DNA of 64,000 bases from Rhodoferax sp. (GCA_008015235.1 SSFF01000011.1:124001-188000), one strand, 5' to 3'; counted from the stretch's first letter, positions 1 through 9,957 are shown. The notes: generated from the letters alone by a model not told the origin. Made by a program: numbers and translations.

Positions 1-105
1 TTTGCAGACGTCTGGTGGTATGCCGCTATTCTGGGGGGGCTGCTCGGATTTCGCGGCTATCGTTACATAAGGAATACGTATCTTGTCCGCATGGAAATTG
101 GTTAG
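1..105 (+). CDS. C-terminal end of an unidentified membrane protein (partial)
   Basis: The + strand is open in frame 1 from the window edge to TAG at 103-105, giving 34 residues. They contain an aromatic and hydrophobic stretch (WWYAAILGGLLGF) followed by a basic tail (RGYRYIRNTYLVR), the pattern of a last transmembrane helix with a positively charged end. There is no start codon in the window, so this is the 3' end of a gene entering from the left. It converges on lptM with a 28-bp gap. lysA often lies beyond lptM in related bacteria, but this segment reads the opposite way and does not look like LysA. Function unknown. Confidence 0.5.
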   Translation, partial: FADVWWYAAILGGLLGFRGYRYIRNTYLVRMEIG

Positions 106-133
106 TTTGCTATCAATACCAGAGCGTGCCGTG

Positions 134-262
134 CTACTGTGTGGTGCTGCTTTCTGTCGGCAGTGTTTTGGCCGGAAGGTACAAGGAACCGGTTTGACCG
201 CAGGCCCCCAATACCAGGGTGCACAGCACGGACACAAGTAGAATTTTTTGAAACTTGGACAT
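134..262 (-). CDS. lptM: LptM-like small lipoprotein
   Basis: This 42-residue protein has a short basic N-terminus, a hydrophobic signal core and a lipobox ending LVLGAC with the lipidated Cys at residue 21. The Cys is followed by GQTGSLYLP, the signature of the LptM/YifL family. LptM proteins are outer-membrane lipoproteins that help the LptDE lipopolysaccharide translocon mature. The gene is divergent from cyaY, and the two start codons are only 9 bp apart, so each promoter must lie at least partly in the other gene's 5' end. The start is the ATG directly before SKFQK; upstream codons in frame do not look like a signal peptide. Confidence 0.8.
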   Translation of the reverse strand: MSKFQKILLVSVLCTLVLGACGQTGSLYLPAKTLPTESSTTQ

Positions 263-271
263 GCAGAAATT

Positions 272-607
272 ATGACTGACAAAGAATTTTTGGACCGTGC
301 GGAACTGCTTCTGGGAGCCGTCGAGCAAAGCTGTGATCGCATCAACGAAGAAACCGATGCCGATCTGGACAACCAGCGGGTCGGCGGCATGGTGACGATC
401 ACGTTTGCGAACCGCACGCAAGTCGTGGTGAACCTGCAAAAACCCTTGCACGAAGTCTGGATGGCCGCACGTGATGGCGGTTATCACTTCAAATGGAGCG
501 ATGGCGCCTGGCAGGACACCAAGGGTGGCGGCGAGTTCTTTTCCATGCTCTCCCGGTGCGCCAGTGCGCAGGCAGGTGTCGCGTTGCGCTTTGTCGCTAA
601 TTCTTAA
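272..607 (+). CDS. cyaY: Iron donor protein CyaY (bacterial frataxin)
   Basis: A 111-residue frataxin. The acidic N-terminal helix (residues about 3-30, rich in Glu and Asp) would carry the iron-binding ridge. The beta-sheet segment holds the family pattern [10 protein letters not shown], then [17 protein letters not shown] and GGGEFF. CyaY modulates IscS-dependent iron-sulfur cluster assembly in the cytoplasm. I chose ATG 272 ([11 protein letters not shown]) over an in-frame TTG at 248, because family members start at this point. No clear Shine-Dalgarno precedes it. The 3' end overlaps the convergent ponA by 11 bp. Confidence 0.93.
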   Translation: MTDKEFLDRAELLLGAVEQSCDRINEETDADLDNQRVGGMVTITFANRTQVVVNLQKPLHEVWMAARDGGYHFKWSDGAWQDTKGGGEFFSMLSRCASAQAGVALRFVANS

Positions 608-2969
608 ACAGATCGAGAATCTTTTTCTTCTCGTCTGCGGCTGGTGGGGTACTGGCCTCGCCATCGCTGACATGCGGCTCATTGCCTAGCGCGGTGACGG
701 CGTTGCCTTTGGCGAATTCTTCGAAATACCATTCGCCACCGGAATGGATCACACCTTCCGGAGGCAGTGGCTCAGCGACAGGGACATTCTTCAGTGCGGT
801 GTCCATGAAGCTGATCCAGATCGGGAGGCTCAATCCTCCCCCGGTTTCACGGTCTCCAAGCTTGCGCGGCGTGTCGTAGCCGATCCAGGTGACGGCGGTC
901 AGCGTTGGTTGAAAGCCGGCAAACCACGCATCCATCGAGTCGTTGGTGGTTCCGGTTTTTCCATAGAGGTCTGGCCGCTTGAGTGTGGCTTGTGCGCGTG
1001 CTGCAGTGCCGGACCGGGTAATTTCTTGCAGCAGGCTGGTCATGACAAACGCATTGCGAGGATCGATGGCGGGTTCAGCCCCTTCCAAAGTGGGCGGCGT
1101 AGTTTCCAGCAGTGTTTTTCCGCGCTGCTCGCTGACGCGGGTAATGATCCACGGATTGACGCGGTAGCCCCCATTGGCAAACACCGAATAGGCACTGGCC
1201 ATCTGCATGGGGGTGACCGAACCAGCCCCCAGCGCCATCGTCAGGTAGGGTGGGTGTTTTTCTGCTTCAAAACCAAACCGCGTGATCCATTCCTGCGCAT
1301 ATGCGGGGCCAATCGAGTTGAGTACCTGGATCGAAATCATGTTTTTCGACTTGGCCAGTCCGCGACGCAAAGTCATGGGGCCGTCAAAAGTGCCGTCGTA
1401 ATTTTTGGGTTCCCATGGCTGGCCTCCTGTGACGCCCGCATCGAAGAACAGCGGTGCATCGTTGATCACGGTGGCGCCATTGAAGCCTTTTTCGAGTGCT
1501 GCGGAGTAAATGAATGGCTTGAAACTGGAGCCGGGCTGGCGCCAGGCTTGGGTCACGTGGTTGAACTTGTTCTTTGCGTAATCAAAACCACCTACCAGAG
1601 ATTTGATGGCCCCTGTACGCGGGTCAATGGCAACAAAGGCACCTTCGACCTCGGGTAACTGTGTTATTTCCCAATTGCCTTTTGGTGTTTTGACAACGCG
1701 TATGACCGCTCCGCGGCGGATTTTCAGGTTCGGGGGAGCCTTTTCGGACAAGCCGGACTGCACCGGTTTCAGACCATCGCCACTGACCTCGATGGTTTCT
1801 CCATTGGGTCGGGTGGCCTTGACCAATTTGGCATCGGCTTGAAGAACGACTGCCGTTAGCACATCGCCGTTGTCGGGAAACTCCTCCAAGACTTCATCCA
1901 CCATGTCCTCCAGGTCTGCGGCGCCATTGCTTGGAATTTGGATGAATTTTTCTGGTCCACGATAGTGTTGACGACGTTCGTAGTCCATGATGCCGCGGCG
2001 CAAGGATTTGTAGGCTGCATCCTGAAGTGTGGAGCTGACCGTGGTGTAGACGTCCAGACCGCGTGTATATGTCTCGTTTCCATACTGGGCAAACATCAGT
2101 TGGCGGACCATTTCTGCGACGTACTCTGCATGCACCTTCTGTTGCGAGGCGTTGGTCTTGATGTGCAGTTCCTGTTTTTTGGCTTCTGCGGCTTGGTCTT
2201 CGGTGATGAATCCGTTTTCTAACATCCGTTCAATGATGTAGAGCTGGCGACTCCGGGCGCGCTTGGGGTTGGAAATGGGGTTGTAGGCAGATGGTGCCTT
2301 GGGCAAGCCCGCCAACATGGCAGCTTCTGCAATGGTGATTTCCTTGAGGGGCTTGCCAAAATAAGCTTCGCTGGCTGCTGCAAAACCGTATGCACGGTTG
2401 CCCAGGAAAATCTGGTTCATGTAGATTTCCAGGATCTGGTCCTTGGTCAGAAGGTGTTCCAACTTGAAAGTCAGCAGGATCTCGTAAATTTTGCGTGTGA
2501 AGGTCTTTTCTGAGGACAGATAGACGTTGCGCGCGACTTGCATCGTGATGGTCGAAGCGCCCTGGCTCTTCACCCTGCCTACGTTGGCCAAGCCAGCACG
2601 AATAACACCGATGTAGTCGACCCCGCCGTGTTGATAGAACCTGGCGTCCTCAATCGCCAGCACAGCATTGACCATCACCGCAGGAATTTCATTGATGGGG
2701 GTCAGATTCCGGCGTTCTTCACCAAACTCGCCAAGCAAGTCCCCTTCGCTTGAAAAAATGCGCAGAGGCAATTTCGGCCGGTAGTCGGAAAGATCGGAGA
2801 TGTCCGGAAGATTGGGGTATGCAGATGCCAGGGCTATTGCCACCAATATGGCTGCGCTGGCGACCAATGCAAATGCCAGTCCAGCCCCCCAAATGAGGAT
2901 GTCCAGTGCCCAATGGCGTTTCGGAGATGTCTTGGTCACGGTGTCGGGGGTGTCGTTGGTGTTTTGCAT
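597..2969 (-). CDS. ponA: Penicillin-binding protein 1A, bifunctional peptidoglycan synthase
   Basis: A 790-residue class A PBP. One N-terminal membrane anchor (about 23-50) is followed by a GT51 glycosyltransferase domain with catalytic Glu107 in IEDARFYQH and the GAST-ITMQ motif near 137-144. The transpeptidase domain has the active-site motif SSFK (Ser481, Lys484), SKN at 541-543 and KTGT at 671-674. It polymerises lipid II and crosslinks stem peptides in the periplasm. It is also called mrcA. Divergent from pilM, as is usual in proteobacteria; the 237-bp gap 2970-3206 must hold both promoters. Its stop codon lies inside the 3' end of cyaY. Confidence 0.95.
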   Translation of the reverse strand: MQNTNDTPDTVTKTSPKRHWALDILIWGAGLAFALVASAAILVAIALASAYPNLPDISDLSDYRPKLPLRIFSSEGDLLGEFGEERRNLTPINEIPAVMVNAVLAIEDARFYQHGGVDYIGVIRAGLANVGRVKSQGASTITMQVARNVYLSSEKTFTRKIYEILLTFKLEHLLTKDQILEIYMNQIFLGNRAYGFAAASEAYFGKPLKEITIAEAAMLAGLPKAPSAYNPISNPKRARSRQLYIIERMLENGFITEDQAAEAKKQELHIKTNASQQKVHAEYVAEMVRQLMFAQYGNETYTRGLDVYTTVSSTLQDAAYKSLRRGIMDYERRQHYRGPEKFIQIPSNGAADLEDMVDEVLEEFPDNGDVLTAVVLQADAKLVKATRPNGETIEVSGDGLKPVQSGLSEKAPPNLKIRRGAVIRVVKTPKGNWEITQLPEVEGAFVAIDPRTGAIKSLVGGFDYAKNKFNHVTQAWRQPGSSFKPFIYSAALEKGFNGATVINDAPLFFDAGVTGGQPWEPKNYDGTFDGPMTLRRGLAKSKNMISIQVLNSIGPAYAQEWITRFGFEAEKHPPYLTMALGAGSVTPMQMASAYSVFANGGYRVNPWIITRVSEQRGKTLLETTPPTLEGAEPAIDPRNAFVMTSLLQEITRSGTAARAQATLKRPDLYGKTGTTNDSMDAWFAGFQPTLTAVTWIGYDTPRKLGDRETGGGLSLPIWISFMDTALKNVPVAEPLPPEGVIHSGGEWYFEEFAKGNAVTALGNEPHVSDGEASTPPAADEKKKILDLFKN

Positions 2970-3172
2970 AAATGGCTGTCCCAGTCTCTCACATTATAAA
3001 AATGCCTACAGGATCGGGAGGCGCGAGCTGAAAAACTGGAACCGTCCGACGGTATCGCCCAACTTGGCCTGTTTTCGTGAACATTTGGCAACGTTTTCAA
3101 AGGTGTGTAATGGAAAAAACCTTTGCGGGACAAGCATCTTGCTGATAGCATTGAAGTGAGTTCTTAAGTTTG

Positions 3173-3188
3173 GCCCCATTGTTGGGGC
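3173..3188 (+). promoter_or_regulatory. GC-rich stem-loop in the pilM leader
   Basis: GCCCC (3173-3177) pairs with GGGGC (3184-3188) around a six-base loop, eight bases before the pilM Shine-Dalgarno. There is no T-tract, so it is not a terminator. It could influence pilM translation or be incidental. Confidence 0.3.
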
Positions 3189-3195
3189 ATATCAT

Positions 3196-3209
3196 GGGAG
3201 ACCAAGTTG
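3196..3209 (+). promoter_or_regulatory. Ribosome binding site that fixes a TTG start for pilM
   Basis: GGGAG at 3196-3200 stands six bases before TTG at 3207. No ATG or GTG in the right frame is equally well placed, and the residues after the TTG (ISLGALFSRK) match the usual start of PilM proteins. Confidence 0.6.
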
Positions 3210-4286
3210 ATCTCATTGGGGGCGTTGTTCAGTCGCAAACCAGCACCTATGGTGGGTTTGGACATTTCCTCGTCCAGTGTCAAATTGGTAGAGCTCGGAC
3301 AGGACAGAGCTGGCAATTTGGTGCTGGAACACTGTGCCATTGAGCCTCTGGAACGTGGTTGGATCAGTGATGGAAATATTGAAAAATTCGAAGAGGTGAC
3401 TGAAGCCCTGCGACGATTGATCAAGAAAAGTGGCACCAAGGCCAAGAATGTTGCCATGGCGCTCCCTCCATCTGCTGTGATTACCAAAAAGATCATTCTG
3501 CAAGGGGGCTTGTCCGATACTGAGCTTGAGCAGCAGGTGGAAACTGAGGCCAATCAATATATTCCCTTTCCGTTGGAAGAGGTTGCCTTGGACTTTTGTG
3601 TGGTTGGTCCAAGCGTTTCCTCTCCAGGTGATGTGGAGGTCTTGATTGCGGCCTCGCGCCGAGAAAAGGTGCAGGATGTGCAGGGTCTTGCGGAGGCGGT
3701 GGGGTTGACGCCCGTGATTGTGGATGTGGAATCCTATGCTTCGCGTCTGGCTGCGGGGCGGTTGGTGAGCCAGTTGCCGGAAGGTGGCGCGGGTCTGATC
3801 GTTGCCTTGTTCGAGGTCGGAGCTTTCACGACCAGTATGCAGGTGCTGCGTGATGAAGAGGTGTTGTATGACCGTGATCAGGCCTTTGGTGGAGCGCAAC
3901 TGACCCAGCTCTTGGTTCGACAGTATGGTTTCTCGCAGGAAGAGGCTGAGAGCAAAAAGCGCAGTGGCGAGCTTCCTGAGGACTATGAGTCAGTTGTATT
4001 GCGGCCATTCATTGAGTCCATGGTGCAGGAGCTGGGCCGGGCGCTGCAATTCTTTTTTACCAGTACGCCGCACAACAAGGTCGATTACATCATGCTTGCC
4101 GGAGGCAGTTCCGCATTGCCAGGGCTGACCGCTGCAATCACTCAACACACCAGTTTCCCATGCAGTTTGCTCAATCCTTTCGAAGGCATGGAGATGGGCG
4201 ATGCCATCAAACTGAAAAAAGTTACCCGCGAAGCCCCGTCTTATTTGACAGCCTGCGGCTTGGCGCTGCGGAGGTTTAGCCTGTGA
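3207..4286 (+). CDS. pilM: Type IV pilus inner-membrane platform protein PilM
   Basis: A 359-residue actin-like protein. The phosphate-1 loop appears at residues 17-26 (GLDISSSSVK) and a second nucleotide-binding loop near 298-306 (AGGSSALPG). PilM sits on the cytoplasmic face of the inner membrane, binds ATP and the N-terminus of PilN, and links the cytoplasmic motor to the PilNOP alignment complex. First gene of the pilMNOPQ operon; its stop overlaps the pilN start (GTGA). The start codon is TTG. The gene and its operon mates are visibly less GC-rich than the gltB to his region downstream. Confidence 0.94.
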   Translation: MISLGALFSRKPAPMVGLDISSSSVKLVELGQDRAGNLVLEHCAIEPLERGWISDGNIEKFEEVTEALRRLIKKSGTKAKNVAMALPPSAVITKKIILQGGLSDTELEQQVETEANQYIPFPLEEVALDFCVVGPSVSSPGDVEVLIAASRREKVQDVQGLAEAVGLTPVIVDVESYASRLAAGRLVSQLPEGGAGLIVALFEVGAFTTSMQVLRDEEVLYDRDQAFGGAQLTQLLVRQYGFSQEEAESKKRSGELPEDYESVVLRPFIESMVQELGRALQFFFTSTPHNKVDYIMLAGGSSALPGLTAAITQHTSFPCSLLNPFEGMEMGDAIKLKKVTREAPSYLTACGLALRRFSL

Positions 4287-4909
4287 TTTTGATCAATCTT
4301 CTTCCGCACAGAGAGGCGGCACGAAAAAGGCGACGCGACATTTTTCATGTGTTGCTTGCAGGATCTGCTTTGACTGGAGGCTTGATTGCTGGGGCAATTT
4401 TCTTGTGGTTCCAAGCTGCCATTACTTTGCAGCAAGATACCAATGCATTGCTTGAGACTGAAATCAAGAAACTGGAGTCACAAATCAAGGATATCGCCGG
4501 GCTGGAGGCGGAGATCAAGGCCCTGCGTGCGCGGCAGCAAGCTGTTGAGGATTTGCAGTCGGACCGCAATCTTCCGGTGCATCTGCTGACCGAAATCGTG
4601 AATCAATTGCCTGATGGGGTCTATGTGGCCAAACTGGTGCAGGTGGACCAATTGGTGACGATCAATGGCGTGGCGCAATCCAATGAGCGTGTTTCGGAGT
4701 TGCTGCGCAACCTAGCAAACAATACACCGTGGTTTTCCAAGCCTGAGTTGCTGGAAATCGTGTCTGGTACGGTGGCGTTGTCGCCGCGCGATCAAAAACG
4801 GGTCTATAACTTCAATGTTCGTGTGAAACTGGTTCGTGCGAGTGAGGCGGAAAAGGTTGCCAATCCGGTTGCCGTACCGGTCTCTGGTCCTGTGCCTGTG
4901 AAGTCCTGA
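4283..4909 (+). CDS. pilN: Type IV pilus alignment protein PilN
   Basis: A 208-residue bitopic inner-membrane protein. It starts INLLPHREAARK, the conserved cytoplasmic peptide that docks in PilM. One membrane helix spans about 22-45, and a Glu/Lys-rich coiled coil about 50-100. The rest is a periplasmic ferredoxin-like domain that pairs with PilO. The start is GTG overlapping the pilM stop by four bases. The C-terminal tail is Pro/Val-rich and looks disordered. Confidence 0.92.
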   Translation: MILINLLPHREAARKRRRDIFHVLLAGSALTGGLIAGAIFLWFQAAITLQQDTNALLETEIKKLESQIKDIAGLEAEIKALRARQQAVEDLQSDRNLPVHLLTEIVNQLPDGVYVAKLVQVDQLVTINGVAQSNERVSELLRNLANNTPWFSKPELLEIVSGTVALSPRDQKRVYNFNVRVKLVRASEAEKVANPVAVPVSGPVPVKS

Positions 4910-4924
4910 AGGTAGAAAATCCAT

Positions 4925-5593
4925 ATGGCGCCGTCCCTACCAAAAAATATCGACCTCCAAGAGATCCAGGCCCAAGTCGCAGGGCAGTTCAAGGATCTCG
5001 ACCCCAAAGACCCGTCACTGTGGCCGCCGTTGCCTCGGTATGCGCTGTATTTCTTTGTAATTGTCGGTGTTGTTGTTGCACTTTGGTTTACTTGGATCAG
5101 TACTTCCCAGACTTTGCTTGAGGAAGAGCAGGCGAAGGAGCAAAAGCTTCGGGATGACTTCAAAGTGAAGCTTGCCAAGGCTGTTAACCTGGATGTACTC
5201 AAGAAGCAGCGTGAACAAGTTCAGCAATACGTGAGTCAGTTAGAAAAGCAATTGCCTAGCAAGGCAGAAATGGATGCTTTGTTGTCTGACATTAACCAGG
5301 CTGGTGTGGGACGAAGTCTTCAATTTGATCTGTTTCGGCCTGGCCAGTTGGTCGTGAAAGACTATTATGCAGAGCTTCCCATTGCATTAAAGGTGAGTGG
5401 CCGGTACCACGATATAGGCGCATTTGCATCCGACATTGCGCATCTCTCACGGATTGTTACTTTGAATAACTTGAGTATCACACCCCGGCAGGATGGCACT
5501 TTGGTTTTGGATACGACAGCCAAAACATTCCGCTATTTGGATCCCGACGAAGTGGCTGCTCAGACCAAGAGCAAAGGCAAGGGGGCTAAGTGA
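4925..5593 (+). CDS. pilO: Type IV pilus alignment protein PilO
   Basis: A 222-residue inner-membrane protein with a cytoplasmic N-terminus, one transmembrane helix at about 39-58, a coiled coil at about 60-110 (LLEEEQAKEQKLRDDF and onward) and a periplasmic ferredoxin-like domain. It forms heterodimers with PilN and contacts PilP, bridging the inner-membrane platform to the secretin. The gene lies 15 bp after pilN, and its stop codon shares a base with the pilP start. The C-terminus is a short Lys-rich tail. Confidence 0.92.
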   Translation: MAPSLPKNIDLQEIQAQVAGQFKDLDPKDPSLWPPLPRYALYFFVIVGVVVALWFTWISTSQTLLEEEQAKEQKLRDDFKVKLAKAVNLDVLKKQREQVQQYVSQLEKQLPSKAEMDALLSDINQAGVGRSLQFDLFRPGQLVVKDYYAELPIALKVSGRYHDIGAFASDIAHLSRIVTLNNLSITPRQDGTLVLDTTAKTFRYLDPDEVAAQTKSKGKGAK

Positions 5594-6135
5594 TGTCAAT
5601 GCGCTTGTTATCGTTGATATTGCTTATTTCCAGTATTGTGTCTGGATGTGGCGGTTCCAAGGAAGATGATGTCAGGCAGTGGATGGCTGAAGAGCGCAAC
5701 CGGACCCAGCCTAAAGTTGCACCGATACCGGCGCCGAAGCAGTTCACTCCGGAGCCATACAACAACGCCACGGCACTTGAGCCATTCAGTAACCAGAAGC
5801 TCACACAGGCACTCAAGCGCGACTCATCGCAAGCAGCTGCGAACGTGGCGTTGATTGCCCCGGAGTTGGCCCGCCGAAAGGAGCCGCTGGAAGCATTCCC
5901 TCTGGATACCATGGCACTGGTCGGCAGCATCATCAAGTCCGGACAGCATGTCGCGTTATTGAAAGTGGACAACCTGTTGTATCAAGTCAAGGTCGGCGGA
6001 TATCTTGGTCAGAATTATGGGAAAGTGACCAAAATCACCGAAACTGAAATCACGCTTCGTGAGATCGTGCAGGATGCAGTTGGTGAATGGATTGAACGTG
6101 TCGCAACCATTCAGTTGCAAGAGGGGTCAAAATGA
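5593..6135 (+). CDS. pilP: Type IV pilus lipoprotein PilP
   Basis: A 180-residue lipoprotein with signal peptide and lipobox IVSGC (Cys19), a low-complexity linker, and a C-terminal beta-sandwich (about 105-178; LVGSIIKSGQHVALLKVDN) of the PilP/GspC homology type. PilP is anchored in the inner membrane, binds PilNO and touches the N0 domain of PilQ. I start at ATG 5593; a GTG directly before it (5590) would add one Met. The end overlaps pilQ by four bases. Confidence 0.92.
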   Translation: MSMRLLSLILLISSIVSGCGGSKEDDVRQWMAEERNRTQPKVAPIPAPKQFTPEPYNNATALEPFSNQKLTQALKRDSSQAAANVALIAPELARRKEPLEAFPLDTMALVGSIIKSGQHVALLKVDNLLYQVKVGGYLGQNYGKVTKITETEITLREIVQDAVGEWIERVATIQLQEGSK

Positions 6136-8231
6136 TTATGAAGACGCTTGCTGCCTTAGCGGCAGGTATTTCTCGAATGTTCGTTGGTGCCATCTTGGCA
6201 GGCACTGCCTTCGGTGCCCATGCGCAAAATGCAATCGAGTCTGTAGCTGGCTCTGTTCAAAGTGGCACGGAGACCGTAAAGATCGATCTCTCGCAGGCCT
6301 TGACGGCACTACCTCCGGGTTTTGCCATTCAGTCGCCGGCACGGATTGCATTGGATTTCCCCGGTGTTTTAAATGCCATGGGACGCTCCAATGTGGAGGT
6401 CAATCAAGGTAATCTGAGGTCGGTGACGGTGGTTCAAGCGGGTGACAGGACCCGGGTTGTTTTGAATTTGAAGCAAGCGGCCTCATACAAAGCGCAGATT
6501 CAAGGCAAATCTTTGTTGGTGCTATTGGATCCGCCCGTTCAATCCATTGCGGATGCCTCTCATTCCATAGTATTCGCAGAAGCTCAGGCGAAAGAAAATG
6601 CACCGCTGAAAGACATGGATTTCCGTCGGACCAATGATGGTGCGGGTCGTCTCATTGTGACTTTGCCAAGTAATCAGGTGGGAGTGGATATTCGCCAGCA
6701 GGGGCAAAATCTGGTGGTCGAGTTCATGAAGTCAACTTTGCCCGAGGGGTTGCGGAGAAAGTTGGATGTCGGGGATTTTGGTACGCCAGTGAAGACGGTG
6801 ACGACAACACAGTCTGGTGATAGGGTCCGTGTTGTGATCGAGCCCCGTGGGCAGTGGGAGCACAGTGCCTATCAAAGCGATGAGCAGTTTGTTGTCGAGC
6901 TCAAAGAGATAAAAACCGACCCGAAGAAATTGACCCAAGGTGTCGGTTACAACGGGCAGAAGTTGTCGTTGAATTTCCAGAACATTGAAGTCCGCTCCTT
7001 ATTGCAGGTAATTGCAGACTTCACGAACTTCAATATCGTAACCTCTGACTCTGTGAGTGGTGCTGTCACTTTGCGCTTGCAAGACGTGCCTTGGGATCAG
7101 GCCTTGGATATTATTTTGCAGGCCAAGGGCCTGGGTATGCGCAAATCTGGAAATGTCTTGTGGGTGGCCCCCAAAGACGAGATTGCCGCAAAAGAAAAGC
7201 TGGACTTGGAGTCGCAGGCCGCCGTGCAAAGTTTGGAGCCGTTGCGTACCCAGTCCATTCAAATCAACTATGCTAAGGCGGCAGACATCGCTTCCCAGTT
7301 AATGGCTACTGGGGGAAGCGGCCCGGGAGCCGCGAGTGCAAGGCTTTTGAGTGCAAGAGGAAGTGTGATTGCCGAGCCACGCACCAATCAAATTTTTGTT
7401 ACGGACATTCCTTCCAAACTGGAACAGGTTCAGGCGTTGATTGCCAAGCTGGACATCGCTGTTCGACAAGTCATGATCGAAGCTCGCATTGTTGAGGCAT
7501 CCGATACTTTTGGAAAGGCCTTGGGCGTCAAGCTGGGTGGCCGTCCGGCGACAACCTCCAATGCGAGTGAGGGCGTCAACGTTGGAACCACTTATGCGAA
7601 TGCCGTTGCAGCTGCAAATGTTTCTGGTTCCTATGACAATCTGAGCCAGTTTGTGAATCTTCCAGCTTCGGGTGCAACAGGTACCTTTGCATTGGCCATT
7701 TTCGGAGCAGGGGCGGAGCGGTTCTTGGGGTTGGAGATCTCAGCGCTTGAAGCAGATGGTAAGGGTAAAGTTGTTTCCAGCCCACGTGTGATTACTGCCG
7801 ATCAGAATAAAGCATTAATTGAGCAAGGAACGGAGTTCCCCTACCAGGTTGCGTCGGCCAGTGGAGCGACGTCAATTGCATTTCGCAAAGCATCGCTAAA
7901 GCTAGAGGTGACTCCGCAGATCACACCCGAAGGCAATATTATTTTGAATTTGGATGTCAATAAGGATACTCGCGGGATTCAAACGACGGCAGGTTATGCA
8001 ATTGATACCAAGCACATTCAGACGCAGGTGCTGGTGGACAATGGGGGGACCGTGGTTATTGGTGGTATCTTTACTGAAGATCAAGTGAACACCGTGGATA
8101 AGGTCCCATTCTTTGGTGATTTGCCAGGGATTGGTGTTCTATTCCGTCGTACCGCGGTTTCCCAAGAAAAGCGGGAAATGCTAGTATTCATCACCCCCAA
8201 GGTGTTGGGTGATGTAAAGGGAACGCGTTAA
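6132..8231 (+). CDS. pilQ: Type IV pilus outer-membrane secretin PilQ
   Basis: A 699-residue secretin. A signal peptide ends near AFGAHAQ (about residue 32). Two AMIN peptidoglycan-binding domains follow (about 40-135 and 155-265), then an N0/STN domain (about 280-350), an N1 secretin domain (about 375-450) and the secretin barrel (about 470-695), with VSSPRVITADQNKA and the closing segment VPFFGDLPGIGVLFR. It forms the outer-membrane channel through which the pilus passes. Last pil gene of the operon; aroK follows after 46 bp. A second ATG two codons downstream could also serve as start. Confidence 0.95.
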   Translation: MIMKTLAALAAGISRMFVGAILAGTAFGAHAQNAIESVAGSVQSGTETVKIDLSQALTALPPGFAIQSPARIALDFPGVLNAMGRSNVEVNQGNLRSVTVVQAGDRTRVVLNLKQAASYKAQIQGKSLLVLLDPPVQSIADASHSIVFAEAQAKENAPLKDMDFRRTNDGAGRLIVTLPSNQVGVDIRQQGQNLVVEFMKSTLPEGLRRKLDVGDFGTPVKTVTTTQSGDRVRVVIEPRGQWEHSAYQSDEQFVVELKEIKTDPKKLTQGVGYNGQKLSLNFQNIEVRSLLQVIADFTNFNIVTSDSVSGAVTLRLQDVPWDQALDIILQAKGLGMRKSGNVLWVAPKDEIAAKEKLDLESQAAVQSLEPLRTQSIQINYAKAADIASQLMATGGSGPGAASARLLSARGSVIAEPRTNQIFVTDIPSKLEQVQALIAKLDIAVRQVMIEARIVEASDTFGKALGVKLGGRPATTSNASEGVNVGTTYANAVAAANVSGSYDNLSQFVNLPASGATGTFALAIFGAGAERFLGLEISALEADGKGKVVSSPRVITADQNKALIEQGTEFPYQVASASGATSIAFRKASLKLEVTPQITPEGNIILNLDVNKDTRGIQTTAGYAIDTKHIQTQVLVDNGGTVVIGGIFTEDQVNTVDKVPFFGDLPGIGVLFRRTAVSQEKREMLVFITPKVLGDVKGTR

Positions 8232-8261
8232 TTCGAATGCTCGAAGTTGACCATTGCTTGT

Positions 8262-8280
8262 AGAGGGGACGAGTCCGGTG
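8262..8280 (+). promoter_or_regulatory. Ribosome binding site that fixes a GTG start for aroK
   Basis: AGAGGGGA at 8262-8269 is followed after eight bases by GTG 8278. An upstream in-frame TTG at 8254 has no such site and would add eight residues not seen in typical shikimate kinases. Confidence 0.6.
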
Positions 8281-8811
8281 GTCAGTGTTGTTTTGGTGGG
8301 GCTACCAGGGGCCGGAAAGACGACGGTAGGCCGTCAACTTGCCCGTCGGTTGAAATTGCCGTTTGTCGACTCTGACCAAATCATTGAGGATCGGTTGGGG
8401 TGTTCGATAGGCGAATATTTCGCGCGTGAAGGTGAAGAAGCTTTTAGGAATGTCGAACAAGATGTTATCGATGAGCTGACTCTTTGCAAGGAAGAACATG
8501 TTCTGTCGACAGGTGGTGGTGCGGTCTTGCGACCTATCAATCGACGACATTTGCGTGAACGTGCCCAGGTCGTGTATCTGCGCTCCTACCCGGAAGAGCT
8601 TTTTCGTCGTCTGAGACACGACACAACGCGCCCATTGTTGCAAGTTGCAGACCCAATGGCGAAATTGCGCGAGCTATTTGAATCAAGAGATCCCTTGTAC
8701 AAAGAGGTTGCGCACTTCGTCATGGAGACAGGGCGTCCTTCGGTATCGACTTTGATCAACATGATCATGATGCAGCTCGAACTGGCATCGGGTTCGTCAG
8801 CAGCTGCATAA
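8278..8811 (+). CDS. aroK: Shikimate kinase
   Basis: A 177-residue P-loop kinase phosphorylating shikimate with ATP to shikimate 3-phosphate in the aromatic amino acid pathway. Walker A is GLPGAGKTT (about 8-16), the shikimate-binding DSDQIIE follows (about 33-39), then LSTGGGAV and the lid segment RPLL. Length is normal for the family. It starts with GTG behind a strong Shine-Dalgarno. It abuts aroB, the usual aroK-aroB pair downstream of the pil operon in proteobacteria. Confidence 0.95.
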   Translation: MVSVVLVGLPGAGKTTVGRQLARRLKLPFVDSDQIIEDRLGCSIGEYFAREGEEAFRNVEQDVIDELTLCKEEHVLSTGGGAVLRPINRRHLRERAQVVYLRSYPEELFRRLRHDTTRPLLQVADPMAKLRELFESRDPLYKEVAHFVMETGRPSVSTLINMIMMQLELASGSSAAA

Positions 8812-8832
8812 GTGTTTCAAGTGGCGCGCTCA

Positions 8833-9957
8833 ATGCCACTAAACTCTCACGTTATGCAGGACAAATTACCAATTGTGGTCCCCATCGATTTGGGTGATCG
8901 GCGTTACGAAATCTACATAGGGCAGGGCTTGCTTGTTTCGGAAGTGTTTCAGTTCCTTCCGTCCAGGCAAAAAGCCGTGATCGTTACCAATGAAACGGTC
9001 GCACCGCTGTATGCCAACATACTGCGAAAAGCTTTGTCCCAGCGTTATGCCCAACTACAGGTTGTTACGCTGCCTGATGGGGAGGCTTATAAGAATTGGG
9101 AAACCCTCAACCTTATTTTCGATGCGCTCTTAGAAAGCGAATGTGACAGGAAAACAGTCCTGTTCGCGCTGGGCGGAGGCGTTGTTGGTGACATGACAGG
9201 TTTCGCCGCTGCATGCTATATGCGTGGTGTAGATTTTGTCCAAGTACCCACGACCTTGCTGGCGCAGGTAGATTCATCAGTAGGTGGTAAAACGGGCATT
9301 AATCATCCGCAAGGGAAAAACATGATTGGTGCGTTTTATCAGCCACAAGCAGTAATTTGCGACATCGACACGTTAACAACTTTGCCAGATCGGGAGTTAA
9401 GTGCGGGTTTGGCAGAGGTCATCAAATACGGACCAATTGCTGACCTGAGCTTTTTGCAATGGATTGAAGACAACATCGACGCATTGCTGCGCCGAAATCC
9501 TGATGCGCTCGCCTATGCTGTACGTCGTAGCTGTGAGATCAAGGCCAGGGTTGTTGGTCAGGATGAACGGGAGTCAGGTTTGCGAGCGATTTTGAACTTT
9601 GGCCACACCTTTGGACATGCGATTGAAGCTGGGTTGGGTTATGGTCAATGGTTGCATGGGGAAGCTGTGGGGTGCGGGATGGTCATGGCAGCGGAGTTAT
9701 CGTTGCGTCTTGGTCTGATTGACGTTGCACAGGTTACGCGGTTGCGGATGCTCATTGGAAGAGCTGGGCTGCCTGTACGTGGTCCCATTTTGGATGCAAC
9801 TGACAATGCCGGGCGGTATTTGCAGTTGATGCGTGTTGACAAAAAAGCCGATTCAGGCGTGATCCGTTTTGTAGTGATTGACAGCACTGGCACGGCGCAT
9901 GTGCAAGGGGCGCCTGACACGATGGTCCGTGAAGTTGTAGATGCTTGCTGTGCTTAA
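8833..9957 (+). CDS. aroB: 3-dehydroquinate synthase
   Basis: Converts DAHP to 3-dehydroquinate using NAD and a divalent metal. The family motifs are present: [13 protein letters not shown], the NAD-binding [32 protein letters not shown] and the metal-ligand segment [11 protein letters not shown]. The start is uncertain. ATG 8833 gives 374 aa and ATG 8854 gives 367 aa; neither has a clear Shine-Dalgarno, and GTG 8812 directly at the aroK stop is possible. The first conserved strand begins at [11 protein letters not shown], so all candidates keep the fold intact. Confidence 0.93.
   Translation: MPLNSHVMQDKLPIVVPIDLGDRRYEIYIGQGLLVSEVFQFLPSRQKAVIVTNETVAPLYANILRKALSQRYAQLQVVTLPDGEAYKNWETLNLIFDALLESECDRKTVLFALGGGVVGDMTGFAAACYMRGVDFVQVPTTLLAQVDSSVGGKTGINHPQGKNMIGAFYQPQAVICDIDTLTTLPDRELSAGLAEVIKYGPIADLSFLQWIEDNIDALLRRNPDALAYAVRRSCEIKARVVGQDERESGLRAILNFGHTFGHAIEAGLGYGQWLHGEAVGCGMVMAAELSLRLGLIDVAQVTRLRMLIGRAGLPVRGPILDATDNAGRYLQLMRVDKKADSGVIRFVVIDSTGTAHVQGAPDTMVREVVDACCA

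Noticed and set aside
744-1658. A 304-codon open frame antisense to ponA
   Set aside because: ponA has all catalytic motifs on the other strand; this frame has none.
3124-3145. RpoN-type promoter before pilM (GGGAC ... TTGCT)
   Set aside because: The distance between the GG and GC elements is 13 rather than 12 and the -24 box is poor.
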